Assembly: GCF_002303925.1 (NCBI RefSeq)
Contig: NZ_MRCS01000031.1
Coordinates: 20,347-84,346 of the forward strand
DNA from: Pseudomonas sp. ACN8
Lineage (GTDB): Bacteria; Pseudomonadota; Gammaproteobacteria; Pseudomonadales; Pseudomonadaceae
Reading direction: 5' to 3'
Length of the DNA: 64,000 bases
Both the position numbers and the translations under genes were made by a program. Below the pieces are notes generated by a model that worked only from the letters and a program-made list of their open reading frames with translations, did not search any database and was not told the DNA's origin. Positions 17,013-25,048 of this stretch are shown here, piece after piece. Every line of letters begins with the position of its first letter. Position 1 is the first letter of the stretch.

Positions 17013-18128
17013 ATGAGCATTTCTACGATGCGCGCAGCCCGCATGCACGCGGTTGGTACCCCAATGGCGATCGATACAGTGCCGCGTCCTGCACCACAGG
17101 CCACCGATGTCCTGGTACGGGTCCAGGCCTGTGGCATGGTGCCCAATCTGGGAAATGTGCTGGCCAACTGGCCAACCTGGTGTCCGCACTTGCCGCAGCC
17201 CGAGCTGCCGGCAGTCTTTGGTCTCGACCCGGCCGGTGTGATTGTCGAAGTCGGCTCGCAAGTAATCGGCCTCAAGCCGGGCGACCGTGTCTACGTGAGC
17301 CCTGTACGATCTTGCGGCTCGTGTCCGGCATGCCTGTCGGATAACCGCGTGGCCTGTGAGTACTTCGTGTTCAACGGCTACTTCGGTTTTTCGAAGGACA
17401 AATCTCAAACTATCTACGACCTCTATCCGCACGGTGGCTTTTGTGAATACATGGCGGCTCCACAGCACGCCATCGTCAAGCTGGCCGACAACATCTCGTT
17501 TGAAGAAGCGGCTCGGCTTGGGTATCTGGGAACCGGCTACGCAGCGCTGCGCAAGTGCGGGCCCCTTGCAGGAAAGTCGCTGATCATCAATGGCATCTCG
17601 GGCACCCTAGGTCTGGGAATCACGCTGTTTGCGCTGGCTATGGGAGTTGGCCGCATCCTTGGAACCGGCCGCAACCACGCGCTGCTCGAGCGCGTGAAGG
17701 CCCTGGCACCGCACCGTATCGAGGTCTTCTCCACTGACGACGGCTCGATCGCTCAGTGGGCCCGCAGTCGCACTGATGGTCGTGGCGCTCATTTCATGGT
17801 GGATGCGCTGGGAGCGGCCGTTTCACTGGAGGTGTTCGATGACGCCATGCACGGCGTGGCACGCGGCGGCACGATCGTCAACGTGGGTGGCACGGTTGGC
17901 AAGCTGCCTATCGATATGAAGTGGCTGATGGACAACTCAATGAAGCTCATTGGCTCGGCCTGGTTCACCTCGACCGAGGGCTACGACATGGTCGAGATGA
18001 TCCGCTCGAAGACGATCGATCTGTCCATCCTCGAACACGAAGTCGCACGCCTGGACGACATCAACCAGGCTATCTCTGGCATCAGTGCCCGCCACGGTGG
18101 GTTCAGTAACTATGTGATCGTGCCCTGA
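17013..18128 (+). CDS. Zinc-dependent alcohol dehydrogenase family protein (copy 1)
   Basis: This is a 371-aa medium-chain dehydrogenase from ATG 17013 with AGGAG 8 bases upstream. The structural zinc loop reads CGSCPACLSDNRVAC; the N-terminal zinc position is QACGMVPNLGN, an unusual replacement of the normal CHTD-type motif. The cofactor region ISGTLGLG departs from the common GxGxxG. The protein is plainly paralogous to the one at 44484, and both are followed by a cupin gene. It may oxidise an alcohol or reduce an aldehyde or enone intermediate; the substrate is unknown. Confidence 0.8.
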   Translation: MSISTMRAARMHAVGTPMAIDTVPRPAPQATDVLVRVQACGMVPNLGNVLANWPTWCPHLPQPELPAVFGLDPAGVIVEVGSQVIGLKPGDRVYVSPVRSCGSCPACLSDNRVACEYFVFNGYFGFSKDKSQTIYDLYPHGGFCEYMAAPQHAIVKLADNISFEEAARLGYLGTGYAALRKCGPLAGKSLIINGISGTLGLGITLFALAMGVGRILGTGRNHALLERVKALAPHRIEVFSTDDGSIAQWARSRTDGRGAHFMVDALGAAVSLEVFDDAMHGVARGGTIVNVGGTVGKLPIDMKWLMDNSMKLIGSAWFTSTEGYDMVEMIRSKTIDLSILEHEVARLDDINQAISGISARHGGFSNYVIVP

Positions 18129-18176
18129 GGCCAGGGTCACTTGGCCCCCGTCTAGCGCAAAAAGGAGTTATCTATT

Positions 18177-18734
18177 TTGACCATCAAATCCAGGCCTGAT
18201 CTACCGCGTCGAGTCGTAACCGGTATCCGCGATGGCAAGTCGGTGATCGTGAGCGATCGCACTGCACCCAACGCGCATCGCCACCTTGCGACACCAGGAC
18301 TTATGTCATCCGTCGTGTGGACTACTGCCGCAGTACCGCAACTGTTGAAGGATGCGCACGAGCCAGCGCCACCAGGTGTTTCGATCCCTCCTCAGCCAGG
18401 CGGAACTACATTGTTGATTGTCAGGTTCCCTCCCGATTCGGTCATGGCGGATCCCCGCTTTGATTCCAGTGCGGCTGGCTCCGAGTACATGCAGCATTTA
18501 CCGGGCCTTGCCGAATTGTTTGAGCACGAACATCCGGGCATGCACACCACAGATTCCCTTGACTACGACATCGTGCTCGACGGCGACATCTGGCTCGAAC
18601 TCGACGATGGAGTGCAAACACACTTGACCACTGGCGACATCGCGGTGCAGTGCGGCACGCGCCATGCGTGGCGCAACAAAAGTGATCGGTCCACGACTAT
18701 GGCCTTTGTTCTGATCGGCGCAAGTCGATCCTGA
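18177..18734 (+). CDS. Cupin domain protein (copy 1)
   Basis: This is a 185-aa single-cupin protein. Translation probably starts at TTG 18177: AGGAG ends 9 bases before it and no ATG fits. The barrel reads HPGMHTTDSLDYDIVLDG, then LTTGDIAVQCGTRHAWRNKS. This type often sits beside dehydrogenases in degradation clusters and has no assigned reaction. Paralogues occur at 45701 and, broken, at 24333; all share TGIxDGKSVxxSD near the N terminus (weaker in the 45701 copy). Confidence 0.78.
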   Translation: MTIKSRPDLPRRVVTGIRDGKSVIVSDRTAPNAHRHLATPGLMSSVVWTTAAVPQLLKDAHEPAPPGVSIPPQPGGTTLLIVRFPPDSVMADPRFDSSAAGSEYMQHLPGLAELFEHEHPGMHTTDSLDYDIVLDGDIWLELDDGVQTHLTTGDIAVQCGTRHAWRNKSDRSTTMAFVLIGASRS

Positions 18735-18796
18735 TGAGCTCATGAGGGTTGGCTTGTTGATTCAACTAACCCGATTCCACATTTAGGAGATACCGC

Positions 18797-19744
18797 ATGA
18801 CAAATAACTCGAACAGTCCCGCCGCCGCCAACTTGGTCCTGGCCGGAGGTGCAATGGGGTTTAACTGGCTGCCGGTCTTCGTGGCGCAGAAGCTGGGCAT
18901 CTTTGCTCGCCACGGTCTGGAGGTAGAACTCAGGCGTATGGGCAGTGTCGATAAGGCCACTGCTGCGGTACTCGCGGGCGACGCGCATTTAGCCATTACT
19001 CCGCCGGAAGGTGCCATTGCCGATGCGGTCCGCGGAGGCGGGCTGCGCGTTATCGCCGGCAACGTGAACCGGCTGCCGTTGACCCTCATCGCCAACCCAC
19101 GCTTCAAGCGCATTGAGGACCTCAAGGGTGCAGTTCTTGGCACTTCGTCGCTCACTGAGGGCACTGCCATTTACACCCGTGAGATGCTCTCGCAGCACGG
19201 ACTGACCTATCCGCAGGACTACGAGTTCGCCGTGGCAGGAGTGCATCCGGCACGCTGGCAGGCACTTCAGGACGGAGTGATCGATGCTGCGGTCCAGCTG
19301 ATTCCGCTGAACTTCGTGGCGCTGGATGCCGGCTACAGCGACCTAGGTGAGGTCAGTGACTACATTCCCGAGATCGTCTTCACCGCACTTATTGGCGACC
19401 AGGCGTGGCTATCCGGCAATGAGGACAAGCTGGTCGCATTTTTGCTCTCTTTGATCGAAGCGACAGCACTGCTCTACGACTCCAGCAACGACGAAACGGT
19501 GTTGCCGGTGGTGATGGAAATCACCCAGTCGGATTTGCGATATGCCCGCAAGTCGCTCGATTACATGCGCGAGATGAGCGTCTTCGCACGCTCGCTGGAA
19601 ATTCCAGTCGCTGCATTCGACAAGACGCTGGAGCTGATGACCAAGGCAGGGCTGCTCGATCCCGCAGCGCAGAACGCCGCTAAGGCCGTCGTTGACGACA
19701 CCTGGGCCCAGAGCGCGCTGCAAGCATCGCGCAGTGATGAGTGA
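18797..19744 (+). CDS. NMT1/ThiY-like periplasmic-binding-fold protein without signal peptide (copy 2)
   Basis: This 315-aa protein from ATG 18797 (TAGGAGATACCGC upstream) is a close paralogue of the protein at 13867-14817, sharing GFNWLPVFVA, GSVDKATAAV, GTSSLTEGTAIYTREML and DAGYSDLGEVSDY. It also lacks a signal peptide, beginning MTNNSNSPAAANLVLAGG. A DoxX gene follows 11 bp downstream, repeating the arrangement on the other strand. The two copies differ most at the ligand-cleft residues (AAVQPPPFNF against AAVQLIPLNF), so they may recognise different compounds. The function is unassigned. Confidence 0.75.
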   Translation: MTNNSNSPAAANLVLAGGAMGFNWLPVFVAQKLGIFARHGLEVELRRMGSVDKATAAVLAGDAHLAITPPEGAIADAVRGGGLRVIAGNVNRLPLTLIANPRFKRIEDLKGAVLGTSSLTEGTAIYTREMLSQHGLTYPQDYEFAVAGVHPARWQALQDGVIDAAVQLIPLNFVALDAGYSDLGEVSDYIPEIVFTALIGDQAWLSGNEDKLVAFLLSLIEATALLYDSSNDETVLPVVMEITQSDLRYARKSLDYMREMSVFARSLEIPVAAFDKTLELMTKAGLLDPAAQNAAKAVVDDTWAQSALQASRSDE

Positions 19745-19755
19745 GGATAGACCCT

Positions 19756-20115
19756 ATGGAATTTGCATCGTTTTACCCGCTTGCCGTGCTGCGCATCCTA
19801 TGCGGTTTGTGGTTCCTCCCGCATTGTGCCGGCAAACTGCAGAACATCGGCCCTGCTTCGCAGACGTTTGCTAAAGTCGGCCTGCGCCCTGGGCGAGCTT
19901 TTGTCATCATTACCGTCGTCTTGGAACTGCTGGCGGGTATCGGACTGGTGTTCGGCATCCAGGAGAAACTCGCCGCGGCGCTGGCGGTCGTGGTACTCCT
20001 CGGAGCCAGCTACGCCGTGCTCAGGCTCAATGGCTTCAACTGGCGCTGGCAAAAACAAGGCCCGGAATTCATGCTGTTCTGGGCGATGGCCTGTGTCCTT
20101 TCGGTGCTGGGGTGA
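19756..20115 (+). CDS. DoxX family membrane protein (copy 2)
   Basis: This 119-aa membrane protein is identical in length to copy 1 at 13508 and very similar, with FLPHCAGKLQNIGPASQTFA and RLNGFNWRWQKQGPEFM. The ATG at 19756 is preferred over an upstream GTG because GAGG lies 9 bases before it. About four membrane segments are expected. It follows NMT1-like copy 2 closely and likely belongs to the same transcript as the TetR gene at 20205. Confidence 0.82.
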   Translation: MEFASFYPLAVLRILCGLWFLPHCAGKLQNIGPASQTFAKVGLRPGRAFVIITVVLELLAGIGLVFGIQEKLAAALAVVVLLGASYAVLRLNGFNWRWQKQGPEFMLFWAMACVLSVLG

Positions 20116-20204
20116 AATGATTAAGATGTGCCGGGTGCCAGTCGCCCGGCGCGAATTTTCGTGCTGCGACATGCAATCCCTATATGTAATTCAAGGAGGA
20201 GCGG

Positions 20205-20819
20205 GTGTCTCGCTTAACCAGAGAAGAAAGTCGTGCGTTGACCCGGGGCAAGTTGCTGGAGTCGGCGCGCACGGTCGTTGCCCGCGAGGGCTACGAGAAC
20301 GCGTCTGTTGAACGCATCGCCGAAGAGGCCGGATTCAGCAAAGGCGCCTTTTACTCCAACTTCAGCAGCAAGGAAGAAATTTTCCTCGAGTTGCTGGAGA
20401 CCCATTCGTTGAAGGACGTGACGGAAATTGCCGAGCTGCTCGGTGAAGTGACGGACCCGCAGGCGATGATTGAAATCATCAGCAACTGGGCGTTAACGCG
20501 CTCGACCGATCCCAGTTGGGGTCTGCTCGCGCTCGAGCTGTTCCACCGTGCGCGTCGCGACGCCACCTTCGGCGAGCGACACGCCACTCTGTTCCAGGCT
20601 CAATGGCAGCGACTCGGAGAGATCCTGTTGCAGATGTTCCCCGAGGGCGCCGCGCCCGCAGATCCGGAAACCCTGGGCGGTATCGTCTTTGAACTGACCT
20701 ATGGCGCGGCCGCGAGCTTCAAGGCCGGGCCGACCGCCGGCGATCTGGTCAGGCTTGCCCTGACCGCGATGCTCCACGCCTATGGTGAGCAGCCGCAGGG
20801 CGGTAAACACTCCTCGTAA
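20205..20819 (+). CDS. TetR/AcrR family transcriptional regulator
   Basis: This is a 204-aa regulator starting at GTG 20205 after AAGGAGGAGCG. The N-terminal helix-turn-helix is classical: VERIAEEAGFSKGAFYSNFSSKEE (residues about 30-53). The C-terminal part is the variable ligand and dimer domain. It lies at the end of the plus-strand gene set of block A. It is the obvious candidate to bind the GGTATCTGAATACC-like sites at 16929, 22916 and 23451. No copy of that motif is visible directly upstream of its own start. Confidence 0.88.
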   Translation: MSRLTREESRALTRGKLLESARTVVAREGYENASVERIAEEAGFSKGAFYSNFSSKEEIFLELLETHSLKDVTEIAELLGEVTDPQAMIEIISNWALTRSTDPSWGLLALELFHRARRDATFGERHATLFQAQWQRLGEILLQMFPEGAAPADPETLGGIVFELTYGAAASFKAGPTAGDLVRLALTAMLHAYGEQPQGGKHSS

Positions 20820-20893
20820 TTGGTAGCTATTGCAGCGGCGCTCCTCATCACCTGCCGGACGGGTGCGTGGAGCGCCCGGCAAGGCACACTCCA

Positions 20894-20927
20894 ATGGCGC
20901 ATCGGTCACTGCCGAGGCGCCATTTTT
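20894..20927 (+). terminator. Terminator after the TetR gene
   Basis: ATGGCGC (20894-20900) pairs with GCGCCAT (20917-20923), with an inner TCGG/CCGA stem, and is followed by further T residues to 20927. This is a strong rho-independent terminator closing the plus-strand operon. Confidence 0.85.
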
Positions 20928-20949
20928 CGTTTGTGCGCCAGGCATGGCG

Positions 20950-21588
20950 CGTTGCGCGTTAGCGCAACCAGCTTGGCTGTGGTGGCCACGCTGGTGACTT
21001 GGAGGTGAAAGTCCTCTACACACCCGGCAAGGGGAAGTGTTAGCCAGAGGCAAGGGTGTCGCGGGTGCCGATGGCATGACGGTCGACGAATTGGCAGGCT
21101 ACGTGAAACAGTATTGGCCGACCCTTAAGGCTCGGTTGCTGGCCGGTGAGTATCACCCACAAGGTGTACGCGCCGTCGACATTCCCAAACCCAAAGGCGG
21201 GACAAGACAACTGGGTATCCCCTGCGTCGTGGATCGCCTGATCCAGCAGGCCTTGCTGCAACAGCTCACGCCGATCTTCGACCCTCTGTTCTCGGATTAC
21301 AGCTACGGCTTTCGTCCGGGCAGAAGCGCTCACCAAGCCCTCGAAACCGCTCGCGGCCATGTGGCAGCGGGTCACCGCTGGTGAGTGGAACTTGATCTGG
21401 AGAAATTCTTTGATCGGGTCAACCACGATGTCCTGATGGCTTACGTGGCGCGTCAAATCGAAGACAAGCGGGTGCTCACGTTGATCCGTCGTTACCTCGA
21501 AGCGGGAACGATGTCAGGTGGACTCGTCAGCCGACGGCAGGAAGGGACGCCGCAAGGCGGCCCTCCTACTCGATCCGCCGTGACCTAG
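20950..21588 (+). pseudogene. Group II intron remnant with broken reverse transcriptase
   Basis: From 21037 the frame shows GADGMTVDELAGYVKQYW, PKGGTRQLGIP, YSYGFRPGRSAHQA and, after an in-frame TGA at 21382-21384, VELDLEKFFDRVNHD and GTPQGGP. These are RT blocks of a group II intron maturase different from the one at 4365. The N terminus is missing, the chain stops at GTPQGGP before the YADD box, and the stop codon interrupts it. Upstream, GGAGGTGAAAGTCCTC (from about 21001) resembles intron ribozyme sequence. It lies between the TetR and ligJ genes, which are otherwise intact. Confidence 0.82.
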
Positions 21589-21594
21589 GCGATG

Positions 21595-22617
21595 CTAGAG
21601 CCCGCGGGATGTGAGCTGCGCATCCAGCCGTGGATACACACGCCGCGCATTCGCTTCGAAGACTTGATGCTTGTCCTGTGGCGAGATGGCGAGCGCATCG
21701 ATATAGCGCCGGGTGTCGTCGAAATAATGTCCGGTTTCGGGATCAAGGCCGCGCACCGCACCAATCATCTCCGAGCCGAACAAGATGTTGTCGATGTCTA
21801 TCACCTTGAACAGCAGATCTATGCCCGGCTGATGGTAGACGCAGGTGTCGAAAAACACGTTTTGCATCAGGTGGCGCGTCAGGGGTGGCTTACTCAGCAT
21901 GTCGGCCAGCCCGCGGTAGCGGCCCCAGTGATAGGGCACGGCCCCGCCGCCGTGCGGAATGATCAAGCGCAGTTCAGGAAAGTCGCTGAACAGATTGCCC
22001 TGCAGCAACTGCATGAAGGCCGTTGTGTCGGCGTTGAGGTAGTGCGCGCCGGTGGTGTGGAAGCAGGCATTGCAGGACCCGGAGACGTGGATCATCGCCG
22101 GCACATCGAGTTCGATCATCTTCTCAAAAAAGGGATACCAGGCGCGGTCGGTCAACGGCGGCGCGGTCCAGTGTCCTCCCGAGGGGTCGGGGTTGAGGTT
22201 GCAGCCGACGAAGCCCAGTTCGTTGACGCAACGCTCCAGCTCATGGATCGAGTGCGCTATGGGCACGCCCGGCGATTGCGGCAACTGGCAAACGCCGAAG
22301 AAGTGCTGCGGAAACATCGCAATGACCCGCGCGATCAGATCGTTGGATGCGCGAGTCCAGGCCTGACTGATGCTCTCGTCACCGACGTGGTGGCCCATGC
22401 CGGCGGCACGCGGCGAAAAGACCGTCATGTCGATGCCACGCTGCTGCAGCAGCCGAAGCTGGTTGCCTTCGATCGACGCGAGAATCTCGTCGTCGCCGAT
22501 GCCCGGGTAGAGGGGGGGAGTGCCCGTCCGATCCTTGGCATACTTGACTTGTGCTTCTCGAAAGGAGTGATGCAGCTGCGGTTCGGTCGTGTAGTGGCAG
22601 TGGCAGTCGATAATCAT
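21595..22617 (-). CDS. ligJ: 4-oxalomesaconate hydratase
   Basis: This is a 340-aa amidohydrolase-fold enzyme. It hydrates 4-oxalomesaconate to 4-carboxy-4-hydroxy-2-oxoadipate in the protocatechuate 4,5-cleavage and gallate pathways. The sequence matches what I recall of the Sphingobium LigJ along most of its length, including IIDCHCHY, ANQLRL-like GNQLRLLQQRG, CVNELGF, NLNPDPSGGHW, MIHVSGSCN and IIPHGGGAVPYHWGR. Metal-binding histidines are in DCHCHY and around HGGG. The start could be ATG 22617 or, five codons earlier, ATG 22632; neither has a strong ribosome site. Confidence 0.88.
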   Translation of the reverse strand: MIIDCHCHYTTEPQLHHSFREAQVKYAKDRTGTPPLYPGIGDDEILASIEGNQLRLLQQRGIDMTVFSPRAAGMGHHVGDESISQAWTRASNDLIARVIAMFPQHFFGVCQLPQSPGVPIAHSIHELERCVNELGFVGCNLNPDPSGGHWTAPPLTDRAWYPFFEKMIELDVPAMIHVSGSCNACFHTTGAHYLNADTTAFMQLLQGNLFSDFPELRLIIPHGGGAVPYHWGRYRGLADMLSKPPLTRHLMQNVFFDTCVYHQPGIDLLFKVIDIDNILFGSEMIGAVRGLDPETGHYFDDTRRYIDALAISPQDKHQVFEANARRVYPRLDAQLTSRGL

Positions 22618-22722
22618 GGGAGGTCTCTTCATCTGTGGTCGGCAATTCGCTTGATTTTTGCTGTCAGGCGCTCCGGATCGCGGGCAGATTAATCACACCG
22701 CGCAAGCGCTAGCCCTTGGTGA

Positions 22723-22824
22723 CTACTTCGCCCTGCATGTCGAGCCGCTGATTGGGCAGGGATAGGGGTCGCGGTAGAGGTTTTCGACGGTCAGTTCCTC
22801 GGACTGGTGGGCGATGCTGTTCAT
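22723..22824 (-). CDS. Small 33-aa ORF, possibly a frameshifted or deleted gene
   Basis: ATG 22824 has a good ribosome site (GGAGAATCTGAT). The peptide begins MNSIAHQSEELTVENLYRDP and stops after 33 residues. A one-base shift after YRDPY would give a different tail, LPNQRLDMQGEVVTKG, ending at about 22709. This suggests a deletion within a longer gene that once headed the ligJ operon. I do not recognise the family. Confidence 0.35.
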   Translation of the reverse strand: MNSIAHQSEELTVENLYRDPYPCPISGSTCRAK

Positions 22825-22915
22825 ATCAGATTCTCCGTTTTGTATCGGCAGGGGTTGCCTGTGCCCTGAAAGACCTGTCTGCAAAGCGCATCGCGTGTCA
22901 GTTGGCGCTCTTTGT

Positions 22916-22947
22916 GGTATCTGAATACCTATTAGTATCTGTATCCC
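22916..22947. promoter_or_regulatory. Two candidate TetR operators upstream of the ligJ operon
   Basis: GGTATCTGAATACC at 22916-22929 is an inverted repeat with perfect 5-bp arms (GGTAT/ATACC) and a 4-base spacer. It is followed by AGTATCTGTATCCC at 22934-22947, a second weaker match in the same direction. Both lie about 90-125 bp upstream of the small ORF heading the ligJ transcript. Confidence 0.55.
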
Positions 22948-23450
22948 GGCTGGGATTGTCAACGGGAGTGCGTACGACGTGCCCGCGCTAACGAAGCGGA
23001 GGGGCGGCACGGCAACATCGATCGATACCAGCGTGGAGTAAGCAGGTGATGAGTCGAGTACCACAGGTACCAGGTTACCCTCGCTTCATTGGTGGATGAG
23101 GGTGGAGATGGCAGCGAAGTTGCGCCAGCGCTTGTATTCACCCACTACAACCATGACGACCTCGCTCAGATAGCCGAACGTGTCCCTAGGTGAGCGGCCT
23201 CGATGCGGATTTGGCCGCTGCCACTGCGGTGGGTTTGAAACTCCTTGGCGGGGTCATGCTCAGTGAGCGTGATAATCCGCTGTTTGAGGTCCAGCGCCAG
23301 CCTCTGCGCGAGTTCATTCAGACGCTGAAGTCGTTGAGCAAGCGCGGCTGACTGTCGAGCGCCCAGCCAGTCCCGTGGGGTACTGCGCTTCGCAAGTAGG
23401 GGGTGAGTCGCGAGGCGCAAAGGAATGGTCTCGAAGAAAAAATACCGAAC

Positions 23451-23491
23451 GGTACTTGAATACTATTTGGTCTTTTAATACCATTGGTACC
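23451..23491. promoter_or_regulatory. Candidate TetR operator upstream of ligK
   Basis: GGTACTTGAATACT (23451-23464) matches the 22916 palindrome at 11 of 14 positions. It is followed by AATACCATTGGTACC (23477-23491), which carries further half-sites. The region is AT-rich and lies about 180-220 bp before ligK. Confidence 0.45.
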
Positions 23492-23668
23492 AGACAGCAC
23501 AATAGGTGGTGCGCCATGAATGCCGACCCCGTCATTTGTTGTGGTGCTGCGAGCATCGATCCCTGGCGCATCCAGCGGTCGTCTCGGCGGGCACTGCGCG
23601 GGGCGCTGCCAATTAAAAGCCGGGACGCACCATTCACCCGTCTGTGACCAAAAAAAAGGAAACATGAA

Positions 23669-24358
23669 ATGGCAATAGTAGTGACGAACGTGCGGCGAAC
23701 GGACGAGCAGGTGGTGCTCGGTCTCTGCGAATTGGGTGTGGCGACGGTGCATGAGGCGCAGGGGCGCAGAGGGTTGCTCGCTCCTCACCTACGACCTATC
23801 TATCGCTCGGCGAAGATCGCCGGCAACGCACTGACCTGTGAAGTCGCGCCGGGGGATAACTGGATGATCCACGTGGCGGTCGAGCAGGCCCGGCCCGGCG
23901 ACATCCTGGTCGTTGTGCCGACATCGCCCTGCGAGGACGGTTATTTCGGCGATTTGCTCGGTGCGGCACTCAAGGCACGCGGTGTAAGGGGATTGGTGAT
24001 TGATGCCGGGGTGCGGGATGTCGCCACTCTCACCGAGATGGGGTTTCCAGTCTGGTCGAAGGCGATCTCGGCGCAAGGGACGGTCAAGGAAACCTTGGCC
24101 AACGTCCAGGTTCCGGTCGTCTGTGGTGGGGTTCTGATCCATCCGGGGGACGTAATAGTCGCCGATGACGATGGGGTCTGTGTCGTGCCGCATGCCCAGG
24201 CCGAGAGCGTGCTGACCATCGCGCGGCTGCGCGAGGCTGACGAAGGTGAAAAGCGCCGTCGCTACGAGGCTGGGGAACTCAGCCTTGACCTGAACAACAT
24301 GCGTCCGCGGTTGGCGCAGAAGGGCTTGAAATATGTCGAATTTGATTCCAAAGGTTAG
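23669..24358 (+). CDS. ligK: 4-carboxy-4-hydroxy-2-oxoadipate / HMG aldolase (RraA fold)
   Basis: This is a 229-aa class II aldolase of the RraA-like fold. It splits 4-carboxy-4-hydroxy-2-oxoadipate into pyruvate and oxaloacetate, directly after LigJ. The active-site stretch is GDLLGAALKARG (94-105) and DAGVRD (112-117), whose R116-D117 pair matches the catalytic Arg-Asp of these enzymes. The length is typical. It starts at ATG 23669 after AAGGAAAC; an overlapping ATG 5 bases upstream leads to an immediate stop. The 3' end overlaps a truncated cupin gene. Confidence 0.88.
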   Translation: MAIVVTNVRRTDEQVVLGLCELGVATVHEAQGRRGLLAPHLRPIYRSAKIAGNALTCEVAPGDNWMIHVAVEQARPGDILVVVPTSPCEDGYFGDLLGAALKARGVRGLVIDAGVRDVATLTEMGFPVWSKAISAQGTVKETLANVQVPVVCGGVLIHPGDVIVADDDGVCVVPHAQAESVLTIARLREADEGEKRRRYEAGELSLDLNNMRPRLAQKGLKYVEFDSKG

Positions 24359-24446
24359 GCTGCCGGGGCGGGTGGCCACCGGCATCCAGGACGGCAAGTC
24401 CGTGTTCATCAGTGATGGTCAGGTGTCCAGCGCTCACGTCTATTAA
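24333..24446 (+). pseudogene. Truncated cupin gene (copy 3, N-terminal fragment)
   Basis: ATG 24333 lies inside the end of ligK and opens a 37-codon frame ending at TAA 24444. The peptide contains LPGRVATGIQDGKSVFISD, matching LPRRVVTGIRDGKSVIVSD of the cupin at 18177. The whole cupin barrel is missing. It appears to be the start of a cupin gene that lay directly behind ligK before a deletion. Confidence 0.72.
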
Positions 24447-24601
24447 TCGATTTCGACAGCTCGGCTCACCGCTGTGCCAGCTCGCGGTTGTTCTGCCAAC
24501 TGCTGTTCACGCTGGACGGCATGACGAACACCGTTGCGCCAACTGCGCAGAGACGAGCAGAGCGATTGTTCACATTTTCTTAACCTTCAGAGTGCGCATT
24601 G

Positions 24602-25048
24602 ATGGACTCCTTCAAGTCACCACTGGTTCTAACTGGTCGCGTCCTACTGTCACTGGTATTCCTCCTGTCAGGGATTGACAAGCTAACAGACATCGCCGGT
24701 ACCGCTGGATACATAGCGAGCGTCGGGCTACCGGCGGCGACCTCCTTGGCCGTGCTGTCCGGCGCCTTCGAAATTCTCGCCGCCTTGGCACTTGCCTTGG
24801 GCTGGAAGGCACGCTGGGCGGCATTTGGATTGGCGCAATTCACCCTGCTGACGAATTTCCTGTTCCACAACTATTGGGCTCTCCCCGCTGATCAGGTGTT
24901 TATGGAGCAGCTCATGTTCATGAAGAACGTCTCCATCGCCGGCGGCATGCTGGTCGTAGCAGCGCTTGGTGCGGGACCGATGAGCCTGGATGCGCGTCAT
25001 GGCAATGACACTACGGGGTTCAGGATGACTTCGAGGGAGCGTCGATGA
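24602..25048 (+). CDS. DoxX family membrane protein (copy 3)
   Basis: This 148-aa membrane protein has about four hydrophobic segments, starting GRVLLSLVFLLSGIDKL and continuing with FGLAQFTLLTNFLFHNYWAL. It belongs to the DoxX group but to a different branch from the copies at 13508 and 19756. ATG 24602 is chosen; the ribosome site is weak. Its TGA overlaps the ATG of pntAA (ATGA at 25045-25048), so translation of the two is coupled, an arrangement I do not recall from ordinary pnt operons. Confidence 0.8.
   Translation: MDSFKSPLVLTGRVLLSLVFLLSGIDKLTDIAGTAGYIASVGLPAATSLAVLSGAFEILAALALALGWKARWAAFGLAQFTLLTNFLFHNYWALPADQVFMEQLMFMKNVSIAGGMLVVAALGAGPMSLDARHGNDTTGFRMTSRERR

Larger units (their letters stand above)
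22825..23668. other. Intergenic region between ligJ and ligK with operators and an unrecognised ORF
   Basis: This 844-bp gap carries the palindromic sites listed at 22916-22947 and 23451-23491. Between them the minus strand has a TTG-started frame (23420-23166, 84 codons) rich in Leu, Gln and Arg (RLQRLNELAQRLALDLKQR). A second minus-strand frame ends at about 23093 in GEYKRWRNFAAISTLIHQ. These could be parts of one decayed gene split by a frameshift. I cannot name it. Confidence 0.4.
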
